Assembly (NCBI GenBank): GCA_016202725.1
Contig: JACQOD010000005.1
Coordinates: forward strand, 1-8,206
Direction of reading: 5' to 3'
Source: Candidatus Aenigmatarchaeota archaeon
Lineage (GTDB): Archaea > Aenigmatarchaeota > Aenigmatarchaeia > QMZP01
DNA: 8,206 nt
The notes below the pieces were generated by a model, which had not been told where the DNA came from, did no database searches, and was given only the letters and a program-made list of their open reading frames with translations. A program made the position numbers and the translations under genes. This document shows positions 1 to 5,319 of the stretch, in pieces (position 1 is the stretch's first letter; each line of letters starts with the position of its first letter).

Positions 1-550
1 CCCCCCAGAGGAGGGCCGCCAGGGGCGAGCCGTACACGATCCCCGCGATGGACGCATTGTAGTTCAGCACGAAGATCGATCCTGACCCATAGAAGTACGA
101 CAGGATCACGGCAATCGCCACGATCATCATGTTGTTCGTGAAGATCTCCGCGAAGAGGGCGGTGTCGAAGAAGCTGCCGGCCGAGCCGAAGGCCCGGCCG
201 CCGATGACGTCCAGCTGGTTACGGAAGGCGCTGTCCCTGATGTCGGGGGCCAGGATGCCGAACAGGATGGTGTAGGCCAGGGCCATGCCCAGGAACAGGA
301 AGGCGAAGAAGAGGAGGGACGGGTTCTTGCGGGAGAAAACGGAGGTGTAGGAAGGGGATTCGGGCCGGGCCACCTTCAGGATGTAGGGCACGATCAGGAT
401 CGAGGACAGCCCGATCATGGCCACGCTCACGCTCGAGCGGAAGATCAGGAAGCTCGTGCCGAAGCCGATCAGGGTGAAGACGAACCCGATGAAGAGGGCC
501 ACATCCGGCTGGTTGTCCAGCAGCTTCCGTCCCACCACCCGTTCCAGCAC
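1..550 (-). CDS. SpoIIM/DUF95-family integral membrane protein (C-terminus cut by window edge)
   Basis: Reading the minus strand from a GTG at 550 gives 183 codons open to the left edge. The protein has four clear hydrophobic segments (about residues 17-37, 42-60, 79-101 and 141-162), and a fifth begins near 168. The pattern of a short basic N-terminus starting (M)LERVV, a loop with a conserved Asn pair (NN at 139-140) and the stretch YGSGSIFVLNYNASIAG (154-170) matches the archaeal stage II sporulation protein M (SpoIIM, DUF95) family. Such proteins are usually about 190 to 210 residues, so little is missing. In Bacillus SpoIIM belongs to an engulfment complex; the archaeal role is unknown and probably concerns the membrane or envelope. 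GTG 550 is preferred because GGTG lies six bases upstream and family members start M-L-E; an in-frame GTG at 559 is the alternative, and no ATG exists before the upstream stop at 617-619. Transcribed divergently from cca. Family call is confident, function is not. Confidence 0.85.
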   Translation of the reverse strand, partial: MLERVVGRKLLDNQPDVALFIGFVFTLIGFGTSFLIFRSSVSVAMIGLSSILIVPYILKVARPESPSYTSVFSRKNPSLLFFAFLFLGMALAYTILFGILAPDIRDSAFRNQLDVIGGRAFGSAGSFFDTALFAEIFTNNMMIVAIAVILSYFYGSGSIFVLNYNASIAGIVYGSPLAALLWG

Positions 551-620
551 GTGTCCCACCCGAAGGCGCCAGCCCAGCCGCAGCGCGCGAGGCGCAGGCC
601 GCGCCGCGGCCCTGAGTTAC

Positions 621-632
621 TATTTATCCCCC
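621..632 (+). promoter_or_regulatory. TATA box and C-tract of cca (leaderless promoter)
   Basis: TATTTATC followed by a run of five C. TTATCCCCC (624-632) begins 27 bases before the cca ATG, so transcription would start at or within a few bases of the start codon and the message would be leaderless. No Shine-Dalgarno motif precedes the ATG. The same 9-mer occurs before the genes at 2116 and 4035. Read on the minus strand the block gives ATAAATA and could also serve the SpoIIM-like gene. Confidence 0.65.
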
Positions 633-650
633 GGCCCATAAAAACTACGC

Positions 651-2000
651 ATGGCCCTCCTCCCGCGGGTGCTCGAGCGCATCACCCCCACGCCCGCGGA
701 GGAATTGGAGATGCGCGCCCTGATAGACCGGGTGACTGCGGCGGCCCGCGCGACGGGGATTCCCCACACCCTGGCCGGCTCCTTCACCCGGGGGACGTGG
801 ATGCGGGACAAGCGCGAGGTCGACCTCTTCCTCCTCTTCCCCCCTACCCTAAGCAGGGCCCAGCTGGAGCAGCGGGGCCTGGCCACGGCCCGCCGGATCG
901 TCCGCGCCCTCCGGGGGAAGGCCGCCCTGGCCTTCGCGGAGCACCCCTACCTCCGCGCGCAGGTGGGGAAGTTCCAGCTCGACCTCGTCCCCTGCTACCA
1001 CGTCAAGGATCCGACCAAGCTCCAGTCCGCCGTGGACCGCACGCCCTTCCACAACCACTACCTGGCAAAGCACTTCCCCGCGACCCTCGCCCCCGAGGTC
1101 CGCCTGCTGAAGCAGTTCCTGAAGGCCGGGGGCCTGTACGGCTCGGATGCCCGGACCGAGGGCTTCTCCGGCTACCTGTGCGAGCTCCTGATCCTCCGCT
1201 ACCGGTCGTTTGATGCGCTCATTCGGGATGCGGCTGCGTGGACGCCCGGACATCGGGTCGACCTCGCGGGCCACGGCGCAGGGGAATGGCCGCGCCAGCC
1301 CCTCATCGTGGTCGATCCCGTGGATCCCCGCAGGAACGTGGCTGCCGTCCTCTCCCCAGCTGCCTTCGCCGCCTTCGCCAGCAGGTGCAGGCAATTCATC
1401 GCCAGGCCCGGCGAGCGCTTCTTCTTCCCCCGGCCCTTGCCCCCCAAGCCCGCGGCCCTGCTCCGGCTGCTCAGGAGCAGGGGGACGCGCCCCCTCGCCC
1501 TGGCGTTCCCCCGCCCCAACGTGGTGGACGATATCGTCTTCCCCCAGCTCCGCCGCTCTGCTGGCCGCCTGGAGGCCATCCTGCAGGAGGCGGAGTTCCG
1601 CGTCCTCGGGACTGCAGTCCATGCGGATGCCCGCCAGTGCCTGATCCTGCTGGAACTGGAAACGTGGTCCCTTCCCTCCATTCGCAAGGTGGTCGGCCCT
1701 CCCCTGTTCGTCCGGCAGCACGCGGACGAATTCCGCGCCAAGTACCGGAAGGGCAAACTCTGGATCGAGGGCGACCGCTGGGTGGCCGAAACCGCCCGCA
1801 TCTTCCCCCAGGCTGAGACCCTGCTCCGCCAGCTGCTGCGCACCCCTCCCGCGAAGCTGGAGGCCAGGGGGATAGCATCGTTCCCTGCGAAGGGTTTCCG
1901 CAGGGCCCGCCTCCTCGAAGCCCCCGCCCTCGCCGCGCTCGCCCGCGACCCCCAGGTCGCAGCCTTCCTCCGCCAGTACCTCACCCGCGACATCGACTGA
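651..2000 (+). CDS. cca: Archaeal CCA-adding enzyme (tRNA nucleotidyltransferase, class I)
   Basis: Adds or repairs the 3'-terminal CCA of tRNAs from CTP and ATP without a nucleic acid template; cytoplasmic and essential where CCA is not encoded. The 449-residue protein carries the class I nucleotidyltransferase signature: GS at 43-44 followed by RGTW at 47-50, then E56 and D58 in REVDLF, with a third carboxylate D111 in FQLDLVP. These match the catalytic Glu/Asp/Asp triad known from the Archaeoglobus enzyme. The archaeal central domain follows, with LLKQFLKAGGLYGSD and GFSGYLCELLI. Length agrees with the family (about 440). ATG 651 lies 27 bases after a TATA box, fitting leaderless expression, and the first residues look like a natural family start. 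It is divergent from the SpoIIM-like gene. Its last ten codons plus three bases are imperfectly duplicated 70 bases downstream. No broken motif is visible; identification is firm. Confidence 0.96.
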   Translation: MALLPRVLERITPTPAEELEMRALIDRVTAAARATGIPHTLAGSFTRGTWMRDKREVDLFLLFPPTLSRAQLEQRGLATARRIVRALRGKAALAFAEHPYLRAQVGKFQLDLVPCYHVKDPTKLQSAVDRTPFHNHYLAKHFPATLAPEVRLLKQFLKAGGLYGSDARTEGFSGYLCELLILRYRSFDALIRDAAAWTPGHRVDLAGHGAGEWPRQPLIVVDPVDPRRNVAAVLSPAAFAAFASRCRQFIARPGERFFFPRPLPPKPAALLRLLRSRGTRPLALAFPRPNVVDDIVFPQLRRSAGRLEAILQEAEFRVLGTAVHADARQCLILLELETWSLPSIRKVVGPPLFVRQHADEFRAKYRKGKLWIEGDRWVAETARIFPQAETLLRQLLRTPPAKLEARGIASFPAKGFRRARLLEAPALAALARDPQVAAFLRQYLTRDID

Positions 2001-2071
2001 AGCTGCCCGGTGTCATGGACCTGCCCGTCATCCCCCACCCCGCCAGTCCTCGACCGCGACATCGCTGAAGC
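1971..2071 (+). repeat. Imperfect direct repeat of the cca 3' end
   Basis: Bases 1971-2003, covering the last ten cca codons including the stop plus three bases, recur at 2041-2071. The copies share CGCCAGT at the left, CCGCGACATCG in the middle and CTGAAGC at the right. They differ by two single-base deletions and two substitutions, giving 29 identical columns. The offset is 70 bases, so the copy lies in the intergenic stretch just before the next promoter. It looks like a short tandem-type duplication that has since diverged; the indels put it out of frame. No function is assigned. Confidence 0.7.
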
Positions 2072-2087
2072 CCGCTTGCCCGCACGC

Positions 2088-2100
2088 TTATTATCCCCCC
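2088..2100 (+). promoter_or_regulatory. TATA box and C-tract of the 2116 gene (leaderless promoter)
   Basis: TTATTAT followed by six C. TTATCCCCC begins at 2091, 25 bases before ATG 2116. An ATG at 2109 is out of frame with the gene. The spacing predicts transcription starting very close to the start codon. Confidence 0.65.
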
Positions 2101-2115
2101 GCCCAAACATGTCCC

Positions 2116-3708
2116 ATGAAGGGCTTCATCCACATCGTGGAGATTATCATCATCGCCCTCGTCGTCTTCGTGGTGATCGTCCAATTCTCCCTGGTCCCGC
2201 GGGTGCCTTCCGAGGCTGACAGGGTCAAGCTCCGCCTGCTGGCCGCGGACACGCTCCACGCCCTGGACGCGCGCGGCCTGCAGTGGCAGAATGCCTCTGC
2301 GGTCGCGCAGGGCATCGAGCAGGCCCTTGGGGGGAGCGCGGTCGCCTACCGCGTGGAGCTGCGCAACGCCGTGAAATCCGCCATCCGCGTGGGGTGCGTC
2401 TGCTCCTCAGATGAGCTGGCCCTTCTGCAGGACATCCTCGAACCCATCCAGGTCAACCACCTGGACATCTCGTTCCTCATCCAGCACCTGCCCCCGCCTG
2501 ACCTGGCGAACCCGCCCGCCATCCCCGTCACCAACGACGTCACGGTCTTCTTCTCCACACCCCTGGCCGACGAAAACACCTTTCCGCCGTATTCGTACCG
2601 GGATCCCCTCGAAACGGCCCTGCGCGCAGGCACGGGCGTGATCGTGGCGCGCGACCTGGACCTCGATGCTGTTTCGTCTGAGGAATTGTCGCTCTTCCAG
2701 CGGTACTTCAACCTCACCCGGCCCGACCCCCTCGCGGTTGCCGGGGGAGATCCCCTCCAGTTCACGGACCCCGCGCCCTTCACCCTGGGCAACCCCCGGC
2801 TCTTCGCCCTGCAGGTCCCGGTCTATTATGACGACTTCGCCGGCCAGGAAGGCTTCGCCGAGGCGGCAGGCAGCTGGTCCCTGGGGAGCGGGACCTACAC
2901 CGCCGCGGGCGAGCCGGCCTTCGCGGCCCTGCCGGGATCGCCTCCCGCGAACTACTCCGTCCGCCTCAATCTCTCCTTCCTCCCCGAAGGCGACCACGCG
3001 GGGTGGTCCCCTGCCTACCAGGGGGAGGGGGACTGGGTGCTCGCGGGGGTGGACATGGAGGGATTCCTCGTCATCCGCAATGACTCCACGGTCTTCGCCT
3101 TCCGCAACCTCGCTGGACCGCTCGTAGTCGGCACGGTCTATCCCGTGGAGGTGAACGTCACCGGCCGGGACATCGCCGTCACTGCCTGGGAGGGCGGCTC
3201 GCCCACCTCCCTCGCCTTCCGCTGGCCTGTCCCGCTTGCGGGCCAGTACGGCCTCCTGGCGAACGCCACGACCGCAGGCCAGCATGCGTCCTTCTCCGAC
3301 TTCGCCCTCACCCTGGGGGGCACGGTGGACCTGCCCCGCTTTCTGGATCCGGCGGAGAGGGTCGCCATCCCCGATGGCGCGCGCAACGACTCCATCCTCC
3401 TGCGGGAGGAGAGTACCGGCCTCCCCGCCCTCGTGGCCAACGACGGCATCCCCGCGGCCGACTTCCTCCCGGGGCGCTCCGTGTGGCTGACCGGGGGGTG
3501 GTACGACCCGGCGACGGGGGACCAGGAAGCGGAGGGTCGCGCCCTCCTGAAGGCCGCGGTCCTCTGGGCCGCGGGCGACGCCTTCGCGCTCATCCCGAAC
3601 ACCGTCCCCAACCCCGAGACCGTCTCCCTCATCACGGCAGCGGACGGGGATTTCTTCCAGCCCCTGGAGGTCCTCCTCCGCCTGGATTACGTCTTCGGGC
3701 GCCGGTGA
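2116..3708 (+). CDS. Membrane-anchored surface protein with ConA-like domain inside an apparent amidotransferase-like fold; function unknown
   Basis: 530 residues. Residues 4-25 form one hydrophobic segment after MKG, with a Glu at position 9 (HIVEIIII), recalling archaeal pilin-like class III signal anchors, though cleavage is not demonstrable. The rest should lie outside the cell: it is hydrophilic and holds eight N-x-S/T sequons (for example QNAS, FNLT, NYS, VNVT, NATT), typical of N-glycosylated archaeal surface proteins. A short CVC motif follows near residue 95. Residues about 140-235 (VTVFFSTPL, then GTGVIVARDL) and about 405-515 (NDSILL, GRSVWLTGGW, LLKAAVLWAAGD) resemble the two halves of an extracellular class I glutamine-amidotransferase-like domain. 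I see no catalytic Cys-His-Glu set. Between them, about 237-401 looks like a concanavalin-like jelly roll, from YYDDF through VYPVEVNVTG to FSDFALTL. The start is fixed by the upstream TATA box. Own promoter, no operon partner. Domain reading is inference from pattern. Confidence 0.85.
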   Translation: MKGFIHIVEIIIIALVVFVVIVQFSLVPRVPSEADRVKLRLLAADTLHALDARGLQWQNASAVAQGIEQALGGSAVAYRVELRNAVKSAIRVGCVCSSDELALLQDILEPIQVNHLDISFLIQHLPPPDLANPPAIPVTNDVTVFFSTPLADENTFPPYSYRDPLETALRAGTGVIVARDLDLDAVSSEELSLFQRYFNLTRPDPLAVAGGDPLQFTDPAPFTLGNPRLFALQVPVYYDDFAGQEGFAEAAGSWSLGSGTYTAAGEPAFAALPGSPPANYSVRLNLSFLPEGDHAGWSPAYQGEGDWVLAGVDMEGFLVIRNDSTVFAFRNLAGPLVVGTVYPVEVNVTGRDIAVTAWEGGSPTSLAFRWPVPLAGQYGLLANATTAGQHASFSDFALTLGGTVDLPRFLDPAERVAIPDGARNDSILLREESTGLPALVANDGIPAADFLPGRSVWLTGGWYDPATGDQEAEGRALLKAAVLWAAGDAFALIPNTVPNPETVSLITAADGDFFQPLEVLLRLDYVFGRR

Positions 3709-3868
3709 GGGGGGTGCGTGGGAGCGGCTGATAGCAGCCCGCCTGCAGGTGGCTGCGAAGGGAACCATGGCAGCACCCTTGTGTTGCAGCAGCGGGTTAT
3801 GTGGCCTTCGTTGCCTTCTGGACCCCGCGGCTTTCTCTGTCCCCCCAGCAATGCGCTCGCGACCTTTT

Positions 3869-3988
3869 CAACAAAGGTACATGTTTAGCTCATTGACCAC
3901 CGCAGGCTCTCTTGATTCTGATTCCATTGTTCCCTCTTTTTTGGAAACCGATAGCACGCGTTGTGCAGCTAAACACGTACCAACAAAG
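3869..3988. repeat. Direct repeats CAACAAAG flanking the candidate MITE
   Basis: CAACAAAG occurs at 3869-3876 and 3981-3988, exactly next to the two 14-bp inverted repeats. Perfect identity suggests either a fairly recent insertion or a conserved structure. Seen directly; the interpretation as a target-site duplication is inference. Confidence 0.65.
3877..3980. mobile_element. Candidate 104-bp MITE (14-bp terminal inverted repeats, 8-bp target duplication)
   Basis: The left end GTACATGTTTAGCT (3877-3890) is the reverse complement of the right end AGCTAAACACGTAC (3967-3980) at 13 of 14 positions. Both ends are directly abutted by the identical octamer CAACAAAG (3869-3876 and 3981-3988), as expected of an 8-bp target-site duplication. 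An alternative parse extends the inverted repeats to 15 bp (GGTAC/GTACC) with a 6-bp duplication AACAAA. The interior has no gene and is A/T-richer than flanking genes, with a run of six T. This is the architecture of a non-autonomous miniature inverted-repeat element mobilised in trans by a transposase not present here. The parent family cannot be named from the sequence. The right end lies 25 bases before the aIF1A TATA block, so it could affect that promoter. Confidence 0.6.
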
Positions 3989-4005
3989 CTCAGCACCCCC
4001 ATGCC

Positions 4006-4018
4006 TTTTTATCCCCCC
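4006..4018 (+). promoter_or_regulatory. TATA box and C-tract of aIF1A (leaderless promoter)
   Basis: TTTTTAT followed by six C. TTATCCCCC begins at 4009, 26 bases before ATG 4035. No Shine-Dalgarno sequence precedes the ATG. Same arrangement as at cca and the 2116 gene. Confidence 0.65.
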
Positions 4019-4034
4019 TTCCCCTTGATACGGC

Positions 4035-4319
4035 ATGGAAACCCAGGAAGAATTTGTCCGCGTGCGCCTCCCCAGGAGCGGGGAAGTGATCGGCGAGATC
4101 GAGGCCCTCCTGGGCGCGAGCCGCTTCCACGTGGTCTGCAAGGACGGCAAGAAAAGGCTCTGCCGCATCCCCGGCAGGTTCCGCAAGCGCATCAAGATCC
4201 GCGTGGGCGACCTCGTCCTGGTGGAGCCCTGGACCGTGGAAGGGGACGCCAAGGGCGATGTGGTCTGGATCTACACCCCCACGCAGGCCAACTGGCTCCG
4301 CAGGAAAGGCTACTGGTGA
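4035..4319 (+). CDS. eif1A: Translation initiation factor aIF1A
   Basis: A 94-residue S1-like OB-fold protein that binds the small ribosomal subunit A site and assists initiator tRNA placement and start-codon selection. Family hallmarks are plain: VRLPRSGEVIGEIEALLGASR (about 9-29), CKDGKKRLCRIPGRFRKRI (about 35-53), VGDLVLVEPW and the C-terminal YTPTQANWLRRKGYW, which is close to invariant in archaeal aIF1A. The N-terminal tail before the OB-fold is short, only about eight residues, so no upstream start is needed. ATG 4035 lies 26 bases after a TATA block with no Shine-Dalgarno, implying a leaderless message. In many archaea aIF1A, the Rio1 kinase and the Dim2-like KH protein are adjacent; here the KH gene follows after 222 bases and no Rio1 gene lies between. 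A candidate MITE lies just upstream of the promoter. Confidence 0.97.
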   Translation: METQEEFVRVRLPRSGEVIGEIEALLGASRFHVVCKDGKKRLCRIPGRFRKRIKIRVGDLVLVEPWTVEGDAKGDVVWIYTPTQANWLRRKGYW

Positions 4320-4376
4320 ACGCCGAGCGGCACCCACCCTTTTCATCCCGCTGGCCAGCGGCCTCCGAGGCGGACA

Positions 4377-4500
4377 GTAAACTTCTTACCGTTACCTCCC
4401 CCAGGCGGCGATGGGGCGGCAGGGACAGGCGCATGACAGCCTGAAGCCGGAAAAGGCTGGATCCCCGGAGGCGGGTGTAACGTTGGAAACGTGACTTTAC
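4377..4500 (+). ncRNA. Candidate structured RNA between aIF1A and the KH gene
   Basis: This stretch folds on paper into nested stems. GTAAA (4377-4381) pairs with TTTAC (4496-4500), and CGTTAC (4390-4395) with GTAACG (4477-4482), extendable inward through the C-rich and G-rich strands with one bulge. Two inner hairpins follow: CAGGC/GCCTG (4426-4430, 4439-4443) and AGCC/GGCT around a GGAAAA loop (4445-4458). It lies upstream of the KH promoter, so it would be a separate RNA or the 3' UTR of aIF1A. I see no match to tRNA, RNase P, SRP or a clear C/D box pair. In GC-rich DNA short stems are cheap, so this is tentative. Confidence 0.2.
4480..4492. promoter_or_regulatory. Short inverted repeat upstream of the KH promoter (possible operator)
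   Basis: ACGTT-GGA-AACGT is a perfect 5-bp inverted repeat with a 3-bp spacer, ending 20 bases before the KH-gene TATA box. Its position suits an archaeal regulator acting near the TFB site, but a 5-bp arm is weak evidence and it overlaps the candidate structured RNA. Confidence 0.2.
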
Positions 4501-4512
4501 ACGAGGACCGGG

Positions 4513-4520
4513 TTTTTTAA
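4513..4520 (+). promoter_or_regulatory. TATA box of the KH-domain gene
   Basis: TTTTTTAA in an otherwise GC-rich setting, centred about 25 bases before ATG 4542. The spacing predicts a leaderless transcript. It lacks the C-tract seen in the three promoters before it. Confidence 0.6.
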
Positions 4521-4541
4521 GCACGAGGGCAACGCCTCAGC

Positions 4542-5036
4542 ATGTTCAACGAACTCCGCGTGCCGCGGGCCCGGGCCCCCCTTGTGCGCGATGCCGCCGC
4601 CAGGATCCAGGAGCGCACCCATACCCGCATCCGCGTCTCCAAGGAGGGGGAGGTTGACCTGGAGGGCGAGGTGGAGGGCCTGCTCCTCGCGGGCAACGTC
4701 CTCCGCGCCGTCAGCCGGGGATTCTCCGTGGCCTCTGCGCTCGTCCTCCTGGACGAGCACCTGCAGCTCGCGGTGGTCCCGGTGGACGGGACCGAGAAAA
4801 CCATCCAGCGGCTCCTCAGCCGGGTGATCGGCCGCAACGGCAGGGCAAAGCACACCATCGAGCGCCTCGCCGGGGTCCAGATGGTGGTGTACGGCAAGAC
4901 CGTGGCGATCATCGGCACGGCCGAGGCCGCGGCGCGCGCCGCTGCTGCCGTGGAAGACCTCCTTGACGGGAGGAAACATTCCTACGTCTGGGCGAAACTG
5001 GAAAAGCTCCGGCGCCTGGACCGCGCAGAGTTCTGA
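4542..5036 (+). CDS. KH-domain RNA-binding protein, archaeal Pno1/Dim2-like
   Basis: 164 residues with two KH-like modules. Archaeal Dim2 (Pno1 homologue) binds near the 3' end of 16S rRNA and helps small-subunit maturation, and its gene commonly neighbours aIF1A, as here. The second KH is well formed: RVIGRNGRAKHTIERLAG with the GxxG loop as G97-R-N-G100, followed by VQMVVYGKTVAIIG and a helix rich in Ala. The first KH (about 5-75) keeps the start VPRAR and the helix IQERTHTRIRV, but the position of its GxxG loop reads R16-D-A-A19, so RNA binding there is probably altered or lost. ATG 4542 sits about 25 bases after a TATA box; family members start with a similar short lead before VP. A run of five T after the stop (5080-5084) may end the transcript. 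Assignment to the Dim2 family is likely; exact role is inferred. Confidence 0.88.
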   Translation: MFNELRVPRARAPLVRDAAARIQERTHTRIRVSKEGEVDLEGEVEGLLLAGNVLRAVSRGFSVASALVLLDEHLQLAVVPVDGTEKTIQRLLSRVIGRNGRAKHTIERLAGVQMVVYGKTVAIIGTAEAAARAAAAVEDLLDGRKHSYVWAKLEKLRRLDRAEF

Positions 5037-5079
5037 GGCCGTGCTCCTGGCAGCGCCAAACCCGGACTGCATCGGATAC

Positions 5080-5084
5080 TTTTT
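5080..5084 (+). terminator. Possible poly-T terminator after the KH gene
   Basis: TTTTT lies 44 bases after the KH stop codon in GC-rich surroundings. Archaeal RNA polymerase terminates at short T-runs, so this is a plausible stop before the next promoter at 5136. No strong hairpin is attached. Confidence 0.35.
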
Positions 5085-5135
5085 GAGGGAGTGGGGGCAC
5101 GACATCCGACTCCAGAAAATTTTACCGGGGCCTGG

Positions 5136-5143
5136 TTTTATAA
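5136..5143 (+). promoter_or_regulatory. TATA box of the 11-codon minigene
   Basis: TTTTATAA is one of the best TATA matches in the window. A start about 25 bases downstream falls near 5162-5166, leaving a leader of about 15 bases that contains GAGGTG. This is the only promoter here placed to make a leadered message. Confidence 0.6.
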
Positions 5144-5168
5144 GGCAGCCTTACCATACATTACTCAA

Positions 5169-5174
5169 GAGGTG
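5169..5174 (+). promoter_or_regulatory. Shine-Dalgarno of the minigene
   Basis: GAGGTG matches the archaeal anti-Shine-Dalgarno (GGAGGTGAT core) and lies five bases before ATG 5180. It is the best ribosome-binding site in the window and argues that the short reading frame is translated. Confidence 0.55.
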
Positions 5175-5179
5175 TCACC

Positions 5180-5215
5180 ATGGCAGCCAAGAAGGCACGC
5201 AAGAAAAAGCGATAA
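5180..5215 (+). CDS. Very short Lys/Arg-rich peptide (MAAKKARKKKR)
   Basis: An 11-codon frame, ATG to TAA, in which seven of eleven residues are Lys or Arg. It has its own TATA box, a strong Shine-Dalgarno GAGGTG five bases upstream and a bulged hairpin beginning three bases after the stop, so promoter, ribosome site, frame and end are all present in about 110 bases. I do not recognise a family. Possible readings are a genuine nucleic-acid-binding micropeptide, a leader peptide that controls the HD-domain gene 133 bases downstream, or the remnant N-terminus of a lost basic DNA-binding protein. None of the three downstream frames continues into a recognisable basic protein, so a simple single frameshift is not supported. 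The signals are seen directly; translation is inferred. Confidence 0.45.
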   Translation: MAAKKARKKKR

Positions 5216-5218
5216 TCA

Positions 5219-5241
5219 CTCTGTTCGAATCACCGAACGAG
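5219..5241 (+). terminator. Bulged hairpin directly after the minigene
   Basis: CTC-T-GTTCG (5219-5227), loop AATCAC, CGAAC-GAG (5234-5241): eight base pairs with one bulged T, starting three bases after the TAA and followed by CCTTTG. It may end or protect the short transcript, or act as an attenuator before the HD-domain gene. The T-run is short, so terminator function is uncertain. Confidence 0.35.
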
Positions 5242-5319
5242 CCTTTGTCGATGACTTCCGTGATTTATATTCCGCCGCGTTCTGGTTTCCGTTCGTTTTC
5301 CCTTCTGTTGCACCCGGCC

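Larger units (their letters stand above)
3709..4034. other. Long intergenic region, A/T-richer than its surroundings
   Basis: This 326-base gap is the longest gene-free stretch in the window. It holds a small perfect stem (GGCTG at 3726-3730, CAGCC at 3735-3739, loop ATAG), a candidate miniature inverted-repeat element with its flanking direct repeats (3869-3988), a run of six T (3937-3942) that could stop transcripts coming from the 2116 gene, and the aIF1A promoter (4006-4018). The open frame across it on the plus strand has no family resemblance or translation signal, so I do not call a gene. No tRNA or CRISPR pattern was seen. Confidence 0.7.

Noticed and set aside
3726..3739. Small perfect stem-loop GGCTG-ATAG-CAGCC after the surface protein gene
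   Set aside because: Only five base pairs and no T-run, so I do not call it a terminator on its own.
2407..3768. Long minus-strand open frame of 453 codons opposite the surface protein
   Set aside because: Composition is a mirror of strongly G/C-ending codons on the plus strand; no recognisable domain or promoter.
3749..4444. Open frame of 231 codons spanning the intergenic region and running across aIF1A in another frame, starting with Cys-rich sequence
   Set aside because: No family resemblance, no promoter or ribosome site at its start, runs through the candidate inverted-repeat element, and its second half is a shadow of the aIF1A codon bias.
5223..5231. GTTCGAATC, which resembles a tRNA T-loop
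   Set aside because: The flanks do not form a T stem and no acceptor, D or anticodon arms are present; the bases instead form the hairpin at 5219-5241.
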